Assembly: GCA_902793335.1 (NCBI GenBank)
Contig: CADBCZ010000025.1
Coordinates: forward strand, 1 to 46,952
Direction of reading: 5' to 3'
DNA length: 46,952 nt
Source of the DNA: an uncultured Lachnospiraceae bacterium
Lineage (GTDB): Bacteria > Bacillota > Clostridia > Lachnospirales > Lachnospiraceae
Below are positions 34,120-42,547 of the stretch, piece after piece. Under the pieces are notes generated by a model that worked only from the letters and a program-made list of their open reading frames with translations, was not told the DNA's origin and did no database searches. Every line of letters begins with the position of its first letter. Position 1 is the stretch's first letter. The position numbers were made by a program, and so were the translations under genes.

Positions 34120-36075
34120 ATGAGGAAAAGTGCAAAGAATTTTATGGCATTTGCCCTTGCTGCATCTATGGTAGCATCGACATTTGCTCCGGCTACTGCT
34201 GTGCAGGCTGCAGGTAAGAAGACGGTTTATTTAGTAACACAGAAAGAGGATAATAATGGAGGAGTATATAAGTATGCATATAATGCAAAAGGTCTCCTTA
34301 CTAAAGAAGTATTTACAAATTCATACAAGAACAAGAATTTAGAATCAAAATCTTCAGCGACAACAAAATATACGTATAATAAGAAGGATCGTATATCATC
34401 TGTTGTCTATGATGCTAATTATACGGATGTATCATATTATACCGACAAATATGGTGATAGACGCCCTAGAATAAAAGATCAGAAGGTTTCCACTACCACA
34501 ACATATAAGGATAACGCTAAGGTGGAATATACTTATGATAAGAAAGGTAATGTAATACAGACGAAGGAGACTTCATATGGAGTAAAGATTCCTGAAAATA
34601 ATGTAGATACTAGCACTAATAATAGAACATATAATATACCTCGTCGTTTTCAAGAGGATGCGAATGGAAAATATATTAAATCCGATAGATCTTATTATAA
34701 AGTAAATGATTATATATATGTTTATGTAAAATCTGATAATGATAATGCAAGCATTTATACAGGAGATGATTATTATCTTGATTCAACAAAATTTAATCTG
34801 GACGTTCTCAGTGATGACGATTTAAAATCTGTGAATGATAGTCTGGCAAAGGAAAAGAAATATACTGTTGTTACCGGAACTGGTGTAAATGATGTGAAAG
34901 TACCGATTACAACAACAAAAAATTATACGTATACAGATAATGGGAATGGTTCGATTACTGAGACCGAAGTAATCGAAAAACAGAGTTTTGATAGTAGTAA
35001 AAGTACAGCGGATAGTTTGGCTTACATAACAACAAAAACAACAACAACAACAACAAAGACAGTTAAGAAAGAAATAACAACAAACTATACATATGATAAA
35101 AAGAAAAGAGTAAAAAAGGCGGTTGCTGAGACTATCGAAACAACTACAACAACAGGAAACCGTAAGGTGACAAATAATGTAGGAACATCAGAACAGAAGG
35201 ATGACCCTGCATATGATTATACCGAAACAGTTACTGAGATATCCCGAAAAACAGATACATATACATACAACAAGAAGGGAAAAGCAGTAAAGGTTGTAAC
35301 ATTAGATGAGCCTGAAGTGAAAGATGAGACAGTTATTAATAGAAAATACCCTGAAATATCATATATTAACAATGAGGAGAAAGTTGAAACAAGAGAGGAA
35401 ACAAAGAGTGTTGTCATAGAGAATGGTAATAAGACAACAACAACAACAAATCCTAAGAAAAATAATGATGGATCGGTTACATCTGTTACTACAACTAAGA
35501 CTTCGGCATATCCTGCTAACACAGTTACATATACGACAACATTCAAATATGATAAGAAAGGGAACTTAAAGTCATCAAAAGGTAAGACAAGCAAGACTAA
35601 TCGAGTAAATACATATACAATAGTAGAAGGTGAAGAAAAAATCGTTTACAGTCAGATACCAGGAAAAAAATATAATGAAACTACTGGAAAAACTGAGGAA
35701 GCAATGGTAGATGATTATGAAGCACCGGTATATACTACTAAGGTATATACAAGTACTTCATCAAGTAGTAAGGATGTTGAACTTAAAAAGAATACAGCAC
35801 GTCTTGCAAAGGCAGTTGCTGTTTATAAGAGCCTTGATGAAGGGGAAAGTAAATCTTCTTATGGTGTATCGAGAGTAACGTTTAAGGTTAAGGGTAAGAA
35901 GTTGGCAAAGAAAGCAGCTTCATCAGCAGATAAACAACAATGGATCATTCAGAATGGCTTCTTTAATGGTGACGAAGGTTTGAACACACGCAGTTTCGAG
36001 ATTGAAAATGTAGATGCTGATAGTGGAAACCAGTATTTTGATGGTCTTTCCGGTTATTCAAGTTATGATGATTGA
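34120..36075 (+). CDS. secreted YD-repeat-like protein (RHS-like), Thr-rich
   Basis: 651 aa; signal peptide MRKSAKNFMAFALAASMVAS ending VQA^AGK. Six repeats of the form Y-x-Y-[ND]-x-K-[GDK] are spread along the chain (KYAYNAKGLLTKEV, KYTYNKKDRISSV, EYTYDKKGNVIQTK, NYTYDKKKRVKKAV, TYTYNKKGKAVKVV, TFKYDKKGNLKSSK). They resemble single YD/RHS repeats. Thr-rich stretches between them are encoded by ACA runs. There is no C-terminal toxin, RHS core or anchor. A DANGxYI module at about 186-215 is shared with the next protein. AAGGAGG is 7-8 nt upstream. It is likely a surface or matrix protein of unknown ligand. Confidence 0.8.
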   Translation: MRKSAKNFMAFALAASMVASTFAPATAVQAAGKKTVYLVTQKEDNNGGVYKYAYNAKGLLTKEVFTNSYKNKNLESKSSATTKYTYNKKDRISSVVYDANYTDVSYYTDKYGDRRPRIKDQKVSTTTTYKDNAKVEYTYDKKGNVIQTKETSYGVKIPENNVDTSTNNRTYNIPRRFQEDANGKYIKSDRSYYKVNDYIYVYVKSDNDNASIYTGDDYYLDSTKFNLDVLSDDDLKSVNDSLAKEKKYTVVTGTGVNDVKVPITTTKNYTYTDNGNGSITETEVIEKQSFDSSKSTADSLAYITTKTTTTTTKTVKKEITTNYTYDKKKRVKKAVAETIETTTTTGNRKVTNNVGTSEQKDDPAYDYTETVTEISRKTDTYTYNKKGKAVKVVTLDEPEVKDETVINRKYPEISYINNEEKVETREETKSVVIENGNKTTTTTNPKKNNDGSVTSVTTTKTSAYPANTVTYTTTFKYDKKGNLKSSKGKTSKTNRVNTYTIVEGEEKIVYSQIPGKKYNETTGKTEEAMVDDYEAPVYTTKVYTSTSSSSKDVELKKNTARLAKAVAVYKSLDEGESKSSYGVSRVTFKVKGKKLAKKAASSADKQQWIIQNGFFNGDEGLNTRSFEIENVDADSGNQYFDGLSGYSSYDD

Positions 36076-36104
36076 CATGTTTTTGATATAGAGAAATGAT
36101 ATTG

Positions 36105-36138
36105 ATGCGGTTACTGTACTGTTATGCGGTAACCGCAT
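36105..36138 (+). terminator. stem-loop after the YD-repeat gene
   Basis: ATGCGGTTAC (36105-36114) pairs perfectly with GTAACCGCAT (36129-36138). Only a weak TAATTT follows, so termination may be incomplete. Confidence 0.6.
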
Positions 36139-36211
36139 TAATTTAAGTTGAAAATTGTTACAAAAATAGTATAATTTACTGCATAGGTGTTATAAATATA
36201 TACGCTTAAGA

Positions 36212-36246
36212 TTGGATTGCTTTTTCAATTATATAATTTAAGGAGG
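36212..36246 (+). promoter_or_regulatory. shared 35-bp promoter/leader, copy 2
   Basis: Identical to 34078-34112, again ending in the ribosome site (AAGGAGG) of the downstream gene. An inverted, partly decayed copy lies at 44873-44907. Confidence 0.7.
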
Positions 36247-36255
36247 TAAAGAGAT

Positions 36256-39200
36256 ATGAAAAGAAAGAATCTCAAGACAAGAGTCACTGCTATAGCTCTT
36301 GCAACAGTCATGGCAACTAGTTTAGTTCCTGCCGGAACTGTAAACGCTGAGATTGTGAAGGTTGCTGATGTGAATCAGGTAGGGGATATTAATGCAGGTA
36401 GCATCGCTTTAAAGGAAACCGAAACTGAAGGTCAAAAAGTTAATTCATGGACATTCACTTATAACAATGATGCGCTTGCTGAATCAAAGTATAAGATTAC
36501 AGGTACTAATTATTCCTATGACGATAATAAAGACCATACGGCTAAAGAATTTAAAAGTGAGACTTATGAAAGTTCTGAGTATACGTTTTATCCAGAGATG
36601 AAGGTATTGGTGTTTGAAAAAGGTGACAGGACAAAGCCTGTTATAGGATCTATGACTGTGGATGAGACAGGAAAAAAAGTAGTAAGTGGTTCTGCGAAAT
36701 CTATAAGTTATGTAGAACCTGGTGCAGATGTTAAATATGAGTTTACAATTAGCTCAGAAGGAATGACACCGGGTGATAAAGAAGTAGTTGGTTATATATT
36801 CAAAGAGCCGGAATATGAACAGGCTTTGAGAAATGCGAAAGACTTAGATGATAAGGCATATTATGAAGCTTATAAAGCTTATTATGAAAGTACTGCTACT
36901 GACAAAGAGGAACCTGTTAGAGATGATTATAATACAAATCAAAAAGCCATATCTAAGGCGGATTATTATGTTCAGATTTCGCCTGTAACCATCACTGCTA
37001 CTATGGAAGCAAACATTTCTACAGTTGTTACTTCTTCAACAGTGGAATTAAAGTTAAATGATAATGTGGCAGACGGTTATGAAATATATCGTAAGAGTGG
37101 TAAGAAGTATGTCAAAGTGGCGTCTGTAGCCGCAAATACATATCTTGATAAAGGTCTTGATTCTAACAGGACATATTTCTATAAGGTTCGTCCTTATTAT
37201 TACAATAAGTTGACTAATGCAACTACTTATGGTAAGTACTCTACAATTGAGGCTACTACTGCTGGAAGTAGTATGAAGCTTAAGGCAAAGGTCAACAAAA
37301 AGAATAAGGTTGAGCTCACATGGAAGAAAGTGACAGGAGCGACCAAATATCAGATATATCGTGTTGACACTTCTTCGGATGCATCAGAAATCAAGGACGG
37401 TGAGGAAAATGGTTACTCTACCGAAAAGTTGATAGCAACTGTTAAGAAGAGTAAGAAGAAATACACAGATAAAACTGTTACAACTAATAGAAACTATAAG
37501 TACACTGTACGTGCTGTTCTTTCTAAGAATAAGAAAGTTAAGAAGGACAAGCAACGTTATGTTAGTGACAGTGCGGAAGTTAGTATTAAGTTTGGATCTA
37601 TTAAAGGAACTACTGAAGCTGTAGCAGGAGATGGTTCCGTCACACTCAGGTGGGAGAAAGTATATGATGCAGATGGATATATTGTTGAGAAGAAAGAGTA
37701 TTCATATGAGCCTGAACCATATGGTGAAAGTACGAAATATCCATATGTGTATGGTGATGTAGATCCTGATAAGGATGGTCCACTCCCAACTGCAACTTAT
37801 ATCTATAAGCAGGGCGAAGGCGAGAGTAAGACCTTTTATTATATGGTTGATAAGACAACGGGAATTGCTTATCCAACAAATACTACAGGTGAAGTGATAA
37901 AAAATGTACCTGAATATGTTAAAGATGCGAATGGTGAGTATATAAAGTATAATAGTTATTATTCGAGGTTAAGTCTTGCATCTCGTTACAAGTATGATTC
38001 AGAAACTAAGATTTATGCTTACGATGCGAATGGTGAATATATATATTATAATTCTGAATACAAGAAGATAAGCGAAATTGACAGATATAATCTAGTTTAT
38101 GTACCTTATAAAAAAGACGATTCGGGTAAGGAATTATTTGACTATGGTGTGGATGAAAAAGGTTTATATAAGCTAACTTGGACCCCGGAGAGTATTAAAC
38201 AGGCTGATGGCACATACAAAGATGAATATCGTCAAACAAACAAAAAGTATATATATGCTATAAGTGGTGATAAAGTATATGCATGTCAGAATAATGGAGA
38301 TATCCGTTATAAAAAATCAAATGGGGATTGGAAAGAAGTTACCAAATTAGGTAAGAGTACAACCTCGTATAAGTTTGCTGCAGCAACTACAGTTAATCCT
38401 AATAAGGAAGTTGAAAACAAGACCGAGTATAGTATTAAGGCATATAAGGGTACATCTCAATTTGGTAGTAGATATCCAGTTACTACAATATACGAAAGAG
38501 GTGTTGTATCAAAGGTTACAGCGGTTAAGGCGGATAATGGTATTAAGATTACATGGACACCTGTTTCGGGAGCGTCATATTATACAGTAAATCGTGTGAA
38601 GACAAGTTCTTTAGTTAATAACAAAGATATTGGTGGTTATGAATCAAATTATGGTTCACAGGTTGTTAACTATGTAGATGTGTCTGAACCGGTTGCTGTA
38701 GATGTAGCTGGATGGAATAAGGCAGTAGACGATAGTATTGCGAAGAAGAAGGCTGATAAAAAGGCGTTTAGTGAAAGTACAGATCTCAATAAAGGTGTTT
38801 TTGATGATAGCGAGTATTTAGATAAATCTGATAAGCTTAATGACAAAGTAAGTTATCATTATCAAAATTATTCTTATGCAAAATCTAGATTTAGCGATGA
38901 TGATGCAAAAGCAGGTATTATTGATTATGCGGGTGACATTTATAAAGGTTCTGTAAATAGAGGGTATGGGAAACCGAACCCTTATAAAGAAAAAGATAAA
39001 AGCGGTAACGATGTATGGAGATATAGTATATACCCTGTTGTAGAAGATGAAAATGTTACTGAATCATCTCTTAAGCCTGGAGTAACTTATACATACTTCG
39101 TTGTAGCGCATTTTGCCTCTGAACAGACAATTGATGATTATAAAACAAGTGGTTCCGGCATAGATATAGATGCTAAGAAAGATGAAAATTATTGGAAAAC

Positions 39201-39654
39201 TACGAATGAAACATATGTTGCATATAAGAAGGATGTTCAGGGACCAAAAGCACATCGCTATGATTATGGTGAAGCAGTAGATTATAAGAATTATAAGGAT
39301 TATACCGGTGAAACAGTAGCTGTTAGAACAGTTGGTAGTGCTACATTTTCTGCTGTAGCAGCCCCTAATAAGCCAACAGTTAAAAAGGTAAAGGCAGCTA
39401 AGGGCAAGGTTACTATTACAATCAAGAAGAAAGTTGCTAATGCAGATTACTATAAGGTATATCGTTCTACAAAGAAGAAAGGTAAATATACTTCTGTAGG
39501 AGTAACCAAGAATGCAAAGACTTTGAAGGTTGTAGACAATGGTGCAACCAAGGGCAAGACATATTTCTATAAGGTTGTAGCAGTTAAGAAGAATGAGGCT
39601 AATGGTGAAGTTGAGTCTAAGGCTTCAGCAATCAAGAAGGTTAAAGCTAAGTAA
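36256..39654 (+). CDS. large secreted multi-FN3 protein with basic C-terminus
   Basis: 1,132 aa; signal peptide to about VNA^EIV. N-terminal ~30-250 is unrecognised. Several fibronectin type III-like modules follow: DGYEIYRKSGKKYVKV (~275), GATKYQIYRVDTSS (~368), VTLRWEKVYDADGYIV (~462), IKITWTPVSGASYYTV (~760) and the lysine-rich last one NADYYKVYRSTKKKG (~1070). Between them lies a Tyr-rich segment with two DANGEYI repeats (about 555-610), also seen once in the 34120 protein. No LPXTG or TM tail. Modules of this type bind glycans or act as spacers in surface proteins. It is followed by a bidirectional terminator. Confidence 0.85.
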   Translation: MKRKNLKTRVTAIALATVMATSLVPAGTVNAEIVKVADVNQVGDINAGSIALKETETEGQKVNSWTFTYNNDALAESKYKITGTNYSYDDNKDHTAKEFKSETYESSEYTFYPEMKVLVFEKGDRTKPVIGSMTVDETGKKVVSGSAKSISYVEPGADVKYEFTISSEGMTPGDKEVVGYIFKEPEYEQALRNAKDLDDKAYYEAYKAYYESTATDKEEPVRDDYNTNQKAISKADYYVQISPVTITATMEANISTVVTSSTVELKLNDNVADGYEIYRKSGKKYVKVASVAANTYLDKGLDSNRTYFYKVRPYYYNKLTNATTYGKYSTIEATTAGSSMKLKAKVNKKNKVELTWKKVTGATKYQIYRVDTSSDASEIKDGEENGYSTEKLIATVKKSKKKYTDKTVTTNRNYKYTVRAVLSKNKKVKKDKQRYVSDSAEVSIKFGSIKGTTEAVAGDGSVTLRWEKVYDADGYIVEKKEYSYEPEPYGESTKYPYVYGDVDPDKDGPLPTATYIYKQGEGESKTFYYMVDKTTGIAYPTNTTGEVIKNVPEYVKDANGEYIKYNSYYSRLSLASRYKYDSETKIYAYDANGEYIYYNSEYKKISEIDRYNLVYVPYKKDDSGKELFDYGVDEKGLYKLTWTPESIKQADGTYKDEYRQTNKKYIYAISGDKVYACQNNGDIRYKKSNGDWKEVTKLGKSTTSYKFAAATTVNPNKEVENKTEYSIKAYKGTSQFGSRYPVTTIYERGVVSKVTAVKADNGIKITWTPVSGASYYTVNRVKTSSLVNNKDIGGYESNYGSQVVNYVDVSEPVAVDVAGWNKAVDDSIAKKKADKKAFSESTDLNKGVFDDSEYLDKSDKLNDKVSYHYQNYSYAKSRFSDDDAKAGIIDYAGDIYKGSVNRGYGKPNPYKEKDKSGNDVWRYSIYPVVEDENVTESSLKPGVTYTYFVVAHFASEQTIDDYKTSGSGIDIDAKKDENYWKTTNETYVAYKKDVQGPKAHRYDYGEAVDYKNYKDYTGETVAVRTVGSATFSAVAAPNKPTVKKVKAAKGKVTITIKKKVANADYYKVYRSTKKKGKYTSVGVTKNAKTLKVVDNGATKGKTYFYKVVAVKKNEANGEVESKASAIKKVKAK

Positions 39655-39695
39655 GATAAGTATTTGACATTCTAAAGAAAACTGAATGAATAATA

Positions 39696-39743
39696 AAAAC
39701 TCCGGAACTGTGTGAAGGTTAACATACAGTTTCGGAGTTTTTT
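39696..39743. terminator. bidirectional rho-independent terminator
   Basis: AAAACTCCGGAACTGTGTG pairs with the CATACAGTTTCGGAGTTTT segment, with T-runs on both strands. It lies between the convergent FN3 and DUF3783 genes. Confidence 0.93.
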
Positions 39744-39776
39744 GTGTTATGTATTATAAATAATTGTAGTGATGGT

Positions 39777-40151
39777 TTAAAAGAACCGTTTGTGTTCTTT
39801 CATAAGTTCCTGATATAATTGGACAGGCGTCCAGAATATGTTAGTTGGTGTTACAACTGCTTTAAGGAAAATTGGAGGAAGATTTGATTCCTTGAAAGTC
39901 GTAAGAAATCGATCTGTCAATTCGGAATCCATTCCGGAAAATACCAACATTTCTGATTCTAACTCATTTCCGTTATATACAGATGGATTGCGTGGGAAGC
40001 CTTGTATTCCTGCCAGATATCCTAAACTTTGTGAATATAAAGATGTTTTTACGTAGGATGTTTTTATTGAAAGAGACCGGCACAGTCTCTCTACTGAGCG
40101 TTGCCGGTCTTTATTCATGTTAAATAATAAGATTATTGACTGATTTGCCAT
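39777..40151 (-). CDS. DUF3783 family protein
   Basis: 124 aa, a typical length. Family features visible are IILLFNMN at the start, QSLGYLAGIQGF (about 41-52), MLVFSGMDSELTDRFL (about 69-84) and LKAVVTPTNIFWTPVQLYQEL near the end. The function of the family is unknown. The start lies 30 bp after the stop of the 40182-41834 gene, so the two are co-transcribed on the minus strand. Within its first 75 bases is a strong inverted repeat (GACCGGCA/TGCCGGTC) that looks like a terminator but is coding here. Confidence 0.75.
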   Translation of the reverse strand: MANQSIILLFNMNKDRQRSVERLCRSLSIKTSYVKTSLYSQSLGYLAGIQGFPRNPSVYNGNELESEMLVFSGMDSELTDRFLTTFKESNLPPIFLKAVVTPTNIFWTPVQLYQELMKEHKRFF

Positions 40152-40181
40152 AAGTAGTTACTTATCCTTTGCAGTAAGATT

Positions 40182-40660
40182 TTATCCAATAGATGCAAAT
40201 AGTGCCGCGATTTCGTCTGCAGATAACTGTTTATTAGGATCATCTGAAACGGGAGTAACTGCGACCGGTTCAGGAGCCGGAGCGGGTTCCTCTTTCTTAG
40301 GGGCAGGCTCGGCAGCAGCAAATAAAGCTGCAATCTCATCAGCAGATAACTGCTTGTTAGGATCATCTGAAACAGGAGCAACTTCAACCGGTTCAGGAGC
40401 CGGAGCGGGCTCCTCTTTCTTAGGGGCAGGCTCGGCAGCGGCGAACAAAGCTGCAATCTCATCAGCGGATAACTGCTTGTTAGGATCATCTGAAACAGGA
40501 GCAACTTCAACCGGTTCAGGAGCCGGAGCGGGCTCTTCTTTTTTAGGAGCAGGCTCGGAGGCGGCAAATAAAGCAGCAATCTCATCAGGAGATAATTGCT
40601 TGTTAGGATCGTCTGAAACAGGAGCGACTTCGACTGGTTCAGGAGCCGGAGCAGGCTCAG
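40182..40660 (-). repeat. four tandem 123-bp coding repeats
   Basis: Equivalent positions recur at 40191, 40314, 40437 and 40560, exactly 123 bp (41 codons) apart. The copies are nearly identical at the DNA level, so recombination could change the copy number. They also create long open frames on the opposite strand that are not genes. Confidence 0.9.
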
Positions 40661-41834
40661 GCTCTGCTTCGGGTTCAGATGAATCTTCATTAACCTCCTC
40701 GTCTGATTTACCGACTACAGTAAATGTAGGGGTAAACTCGGCTGTTTCATTTGGCATAGCATCTACATCGCCAGTAGATAATTCTTCAGGAATATCTTCT
40801 GGTGGTAATTCGTTGGTTTCTGCTTCGGTCTCGGCTTGAGTATCTACAGGTTCAGGAATTTCAGCTTCGGCCTGAATATTCATAGGTTCAGGAATTTCAA
40901 CCTCGGCCTGAGCATCCACAGGTTCAGGGGGTTCAACCTCAGCCTGAATATTCGCTGGTTCAGGGGTTTCAACCTCAGTCTGAGCATCAGCAGGTTCAGG
41001 AGTTTCCATAACAGCCGGGGTAGCTGCTGTTTCAGAAATTTCAGCAGTAACAGGTGTCTCGACCGTATCATTAACACCTGCTGTTGTCTGCGGCGCCGGC
41101 GCTGCCTGATAAACCGGCGGCATGTTCATCTGCTGCATAGGCATTACAGGTTGCATAGGTACAGATTGAACCTTGGCTATACTCATTGAAATGTTCTGTA
41201 ATTCGTGAGCAACATTATTAATCTGCATGCTCAATGACTGATCCATGTTAGCAGGTTGTGATTTTAAGTAATCAACAATTGATTGCAACATGGCAACCAC
41301 ATCATCATTATTGGCCTGTGGCATCTGTTCAAAACCTTGAGATACGGTTTCATTTAAATGATTCTTGATATCTTTCAAGGTAGATATTAACTTGGTTGTA
41401 TTGTTCTGGTCGTATTTGATGAGAAGTTTTGTGGATTTATTCTGGGCGTTTGCAAGAACGGAGAGATTCTTGTGAAGAACCTCCTGGCTGTCTGTGTAGT
41501 TACCGCGAAGAGTAGCAACGTTTTCTGCAGTCTGACGTGTGTATAGATAAGTTGCTTTACCAAGCTGTGCCTGTGCACTGCTCATTCCCTCAATCTGGCT
41601 GGATATATCGTCCATTCCGCTTTTAATCTGGACATTGAGTGATTTGTTCTTGATATTAATGAAAGCAACTATATTCTGAGTTAATATGTATGCGCATATC
41701 AAAAAGATCACACTGGTTCCGAAGACAGCAAAAATTAACCGCGGATAAGCTATCAATACGTAGATTAAGGCGATACCTGCCGTAAGTGTGGCAACAACTG
41801 ATATTGCCAGCTTGTTGTCATTTATTTTGTTCAT
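40182..41834 (-). CDS. two-TM protein with coiled coil and four C-terminal LSxDEIAALFA peptides
   Basis: 550 aa. Two TM helices (about 10-30 and 33-55) at the N-terminus. A helical region (60-210) contains GMSSAQAQLGKATYLYT and similar coiled-coil stretches. A Met/Pro/Gln patch (PMQPVMPMQQMNMPPV) follows, then five 12-residue repeats of the type PEPxxxQAEVE (~275-340). Four 41-residue repeats, EPAPKKEEPAPAPEPVEVAP plus VSDDPNKQLSADEIAALFAA, end the protein. The LSxDEIAALFA peptide resembles the N-terminal CheY-binding peptide of FliM (LSQxEIDALL). The protein probably sits at the membrane and displays several peptide docking sites in the cytoplasm. The ribosome site is AAAGGGGGG. Confidence 0.8.
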   Translation of the reverse strand: MNKINDNKLAISVVATLTAGIALIYVLIAYPRLIFAVFGTSVIFLICAYILTQNIVAFINIKNKSLNVQIKSGMDDISSQIEGMSSAQAQLGKATYLYTRQTAENVATLRGNYTDSQEVLHKNLSVLANAQNKSTKLLIKYDQNNTTKLISTLKDIKNHLNETVSQGFEQMPQANNDDVVAMLQSIVDYLKSQPANMDQSLSMQINNVAHELQNISMSIAKVQSVPMQPVMPMQQMNMPPVYQAAPAPQTTAGVNDTVETPVTAEISETAATPAVMETPEPADAQTEVETPEPANIQAEVEPPEPVDAQAEVEIPEPMNIQAEAEIPEPVDTQAETEAETNELPPEDIPEELSTGDVDAMPNETAEFTPTFTVVGKSDEEVNEDSSEPEAEPEPAPAPEPVEVAPVSDDPNKQLSPDEIAALFAASEPAPKKEEPAPAPEPVEVAPVSDDPNKQLSADEIAALFAAAEPAPKKEEPAPAPEPVEVAPVSDDPNKQLSADEIAALFAAAEPAPKKEEPAPAPEPVAVTPVSDDPNKQLSADEIAALFASIG

Positions 41835-41842
41835 GTCAAAAG

Positions 41843-41949
41843 CCCCCCTTTATGTACATTATTATCGAATAATTTATATAATATGAGTCACAAACTGCCT
41901 GTGTAACCCGATAGTTATAGATAATAATATTATACACGAAAAAGGGGGG
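41843..41949 (-). promoter_or_regulatory. possible long-range pairing over the ribosome site of the 41834 gene
   Basis: On the minus strand the ribosome site AAAGGGGGG (complement of 41843-41851) can pair with CCCCCCTTT (complement of 41941-41949) about 90 nt upstream. TATAAT lies between them on the same strand, so only transcripts reading through from the XRE gene would contain both halves. Confidence 0.3.
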
Positions 41950-41984
41950 TTAGTAAAGGATACACTAATTCTTTTCCTTTGTTA

Positions 41985-42290
41985 TTACAGTTTATTCAGA
42001 AAATCCAATAAAGAGGATTGTTGAGTTGAAGAAAGTCTGCTGATTGCGTTTAACAGCTCAAATTGCTTTTCATTAAGTAAGACAGCATTTTCACAGTCCT
42101 CCGCAAAAAATTGAGATAATGTAATTTCGAAAGCATCACATATTTTTTGTAAAGAGGGTATTGAAGGGAGTGTATTTTTACGATACCACGAAGAAATAGT
42201 TGACTGAGTAAGACCTGATTGCTCAGCAAGCTGATATTCTGTCCAATGACGTTCTTTTCTCATAGTAGTGATTTTATTCAAAACATTCAT
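41985..42290 (-). CDS. XRE-family HTH transcriptional regulator
   Basis: 101 aa. The Cro/C1-type HTH covers residues ~5-62 (EYQLAEQSGLTQSTISSWYR is helices 2-3; NTLPSIPSLQKICDAFEITLSQFF follows). The C-terminal ~35 residues (LLNEKQFELLNAISRLSSTQQSSLLDFLNKL) are helical, perhaps for dimerisation. AAGGAGC lies ~7 nt upstream. It is divergent from the 42548 secreted-protein gene and upstream of the 41834 gene in the same direction, and may regulate either. Confidence 0.9.
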   Translation of the reverse strand: MNVLNKITTMRKERHWTEYQLAEQSGLTQSTISSWYRKNTLPSIPSLQKICDAFEITLSQFFAEDCENAVLLNEKQFELLNAISRLSSTQQSSLLDFLNKL

Positions 42291-42312
42291 ATCAAAGCTC
42301 CTTATAATTTAG

Positions 42313-42336
42313 TTGCATATAAATAACTATGTGCAG
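42313..42336. promoter_or_regulatory. possible operator half-sites near the XRE start
   Basis: TTGCATA (42313-42319) and TATGTGCA (42328-42335) form an imperfect inverted repeat just upstream of the XRE gene. The same TTGCA/TGCAA half-sites recur in the divergent promoter at 42406-42424. Confidence 0.35.
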
Positions 42337-42405
42337 AATTATTTGAATTATTAAGATATAGATAATCCGATGATTACAATTGCGTTAATTTTATAAAAAA
42401 AGGCG

Positions 42406-42434
42406 TTGCAATTTAATATGCAAAGACGTATAAT
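42406..42434 (+). promoter_or_regulatory. sigma-A promoter of the 42548 gene with embedded inverted repeat
   Basis: TTGCAA (42406-42411), 17 bp, TATAAT (42429-42434). TTGCA-N8-TGCAA spans the -35 and spacer, a good place for a repressor. The leader to the start codon is about 107 nt. Confidence 0.65.
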
Positions 42435-42547
42435 TAAAACGTATATAAGAAGTACATAATAGGGATACGAAATTCTGTTATATCAGATTTGAAAATATAC
42501 CCTGCTTCTTTGTAAACATTAAACATATTCAAATTAGGGAGGAGTAT

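Noticed and set aside
34120-36075. Polymorphic toxin (RHS) locus
   Set aside because: No RHS core signature, no C-terminal toxin domain and no downstream immunity gene.
7116-39654. Sortase-anchored surface proteins
   Set aside because: No LPXTG-like motif followed by a hydrophobic helix and basic tail is found at any of the C-termini.
40075-40115. GACCGGCA/TGCCGGTC inverted repeat as a terminator between the 40182 gene and the DUF3783 gene
   Set aside because: It lies inside the conserved N-terminal part of the DUF3783 protein and has no convincing T-run on the minus strand.
40354-40839. Plus-strand open frame of 161 codons across the 123-bp repeats
   Set aside because: It is the mirror of the repetitive Pro/Glu/Ala coding region on the minus strand, has Ser/Gly-rich low-complexity content and no ribosome site.
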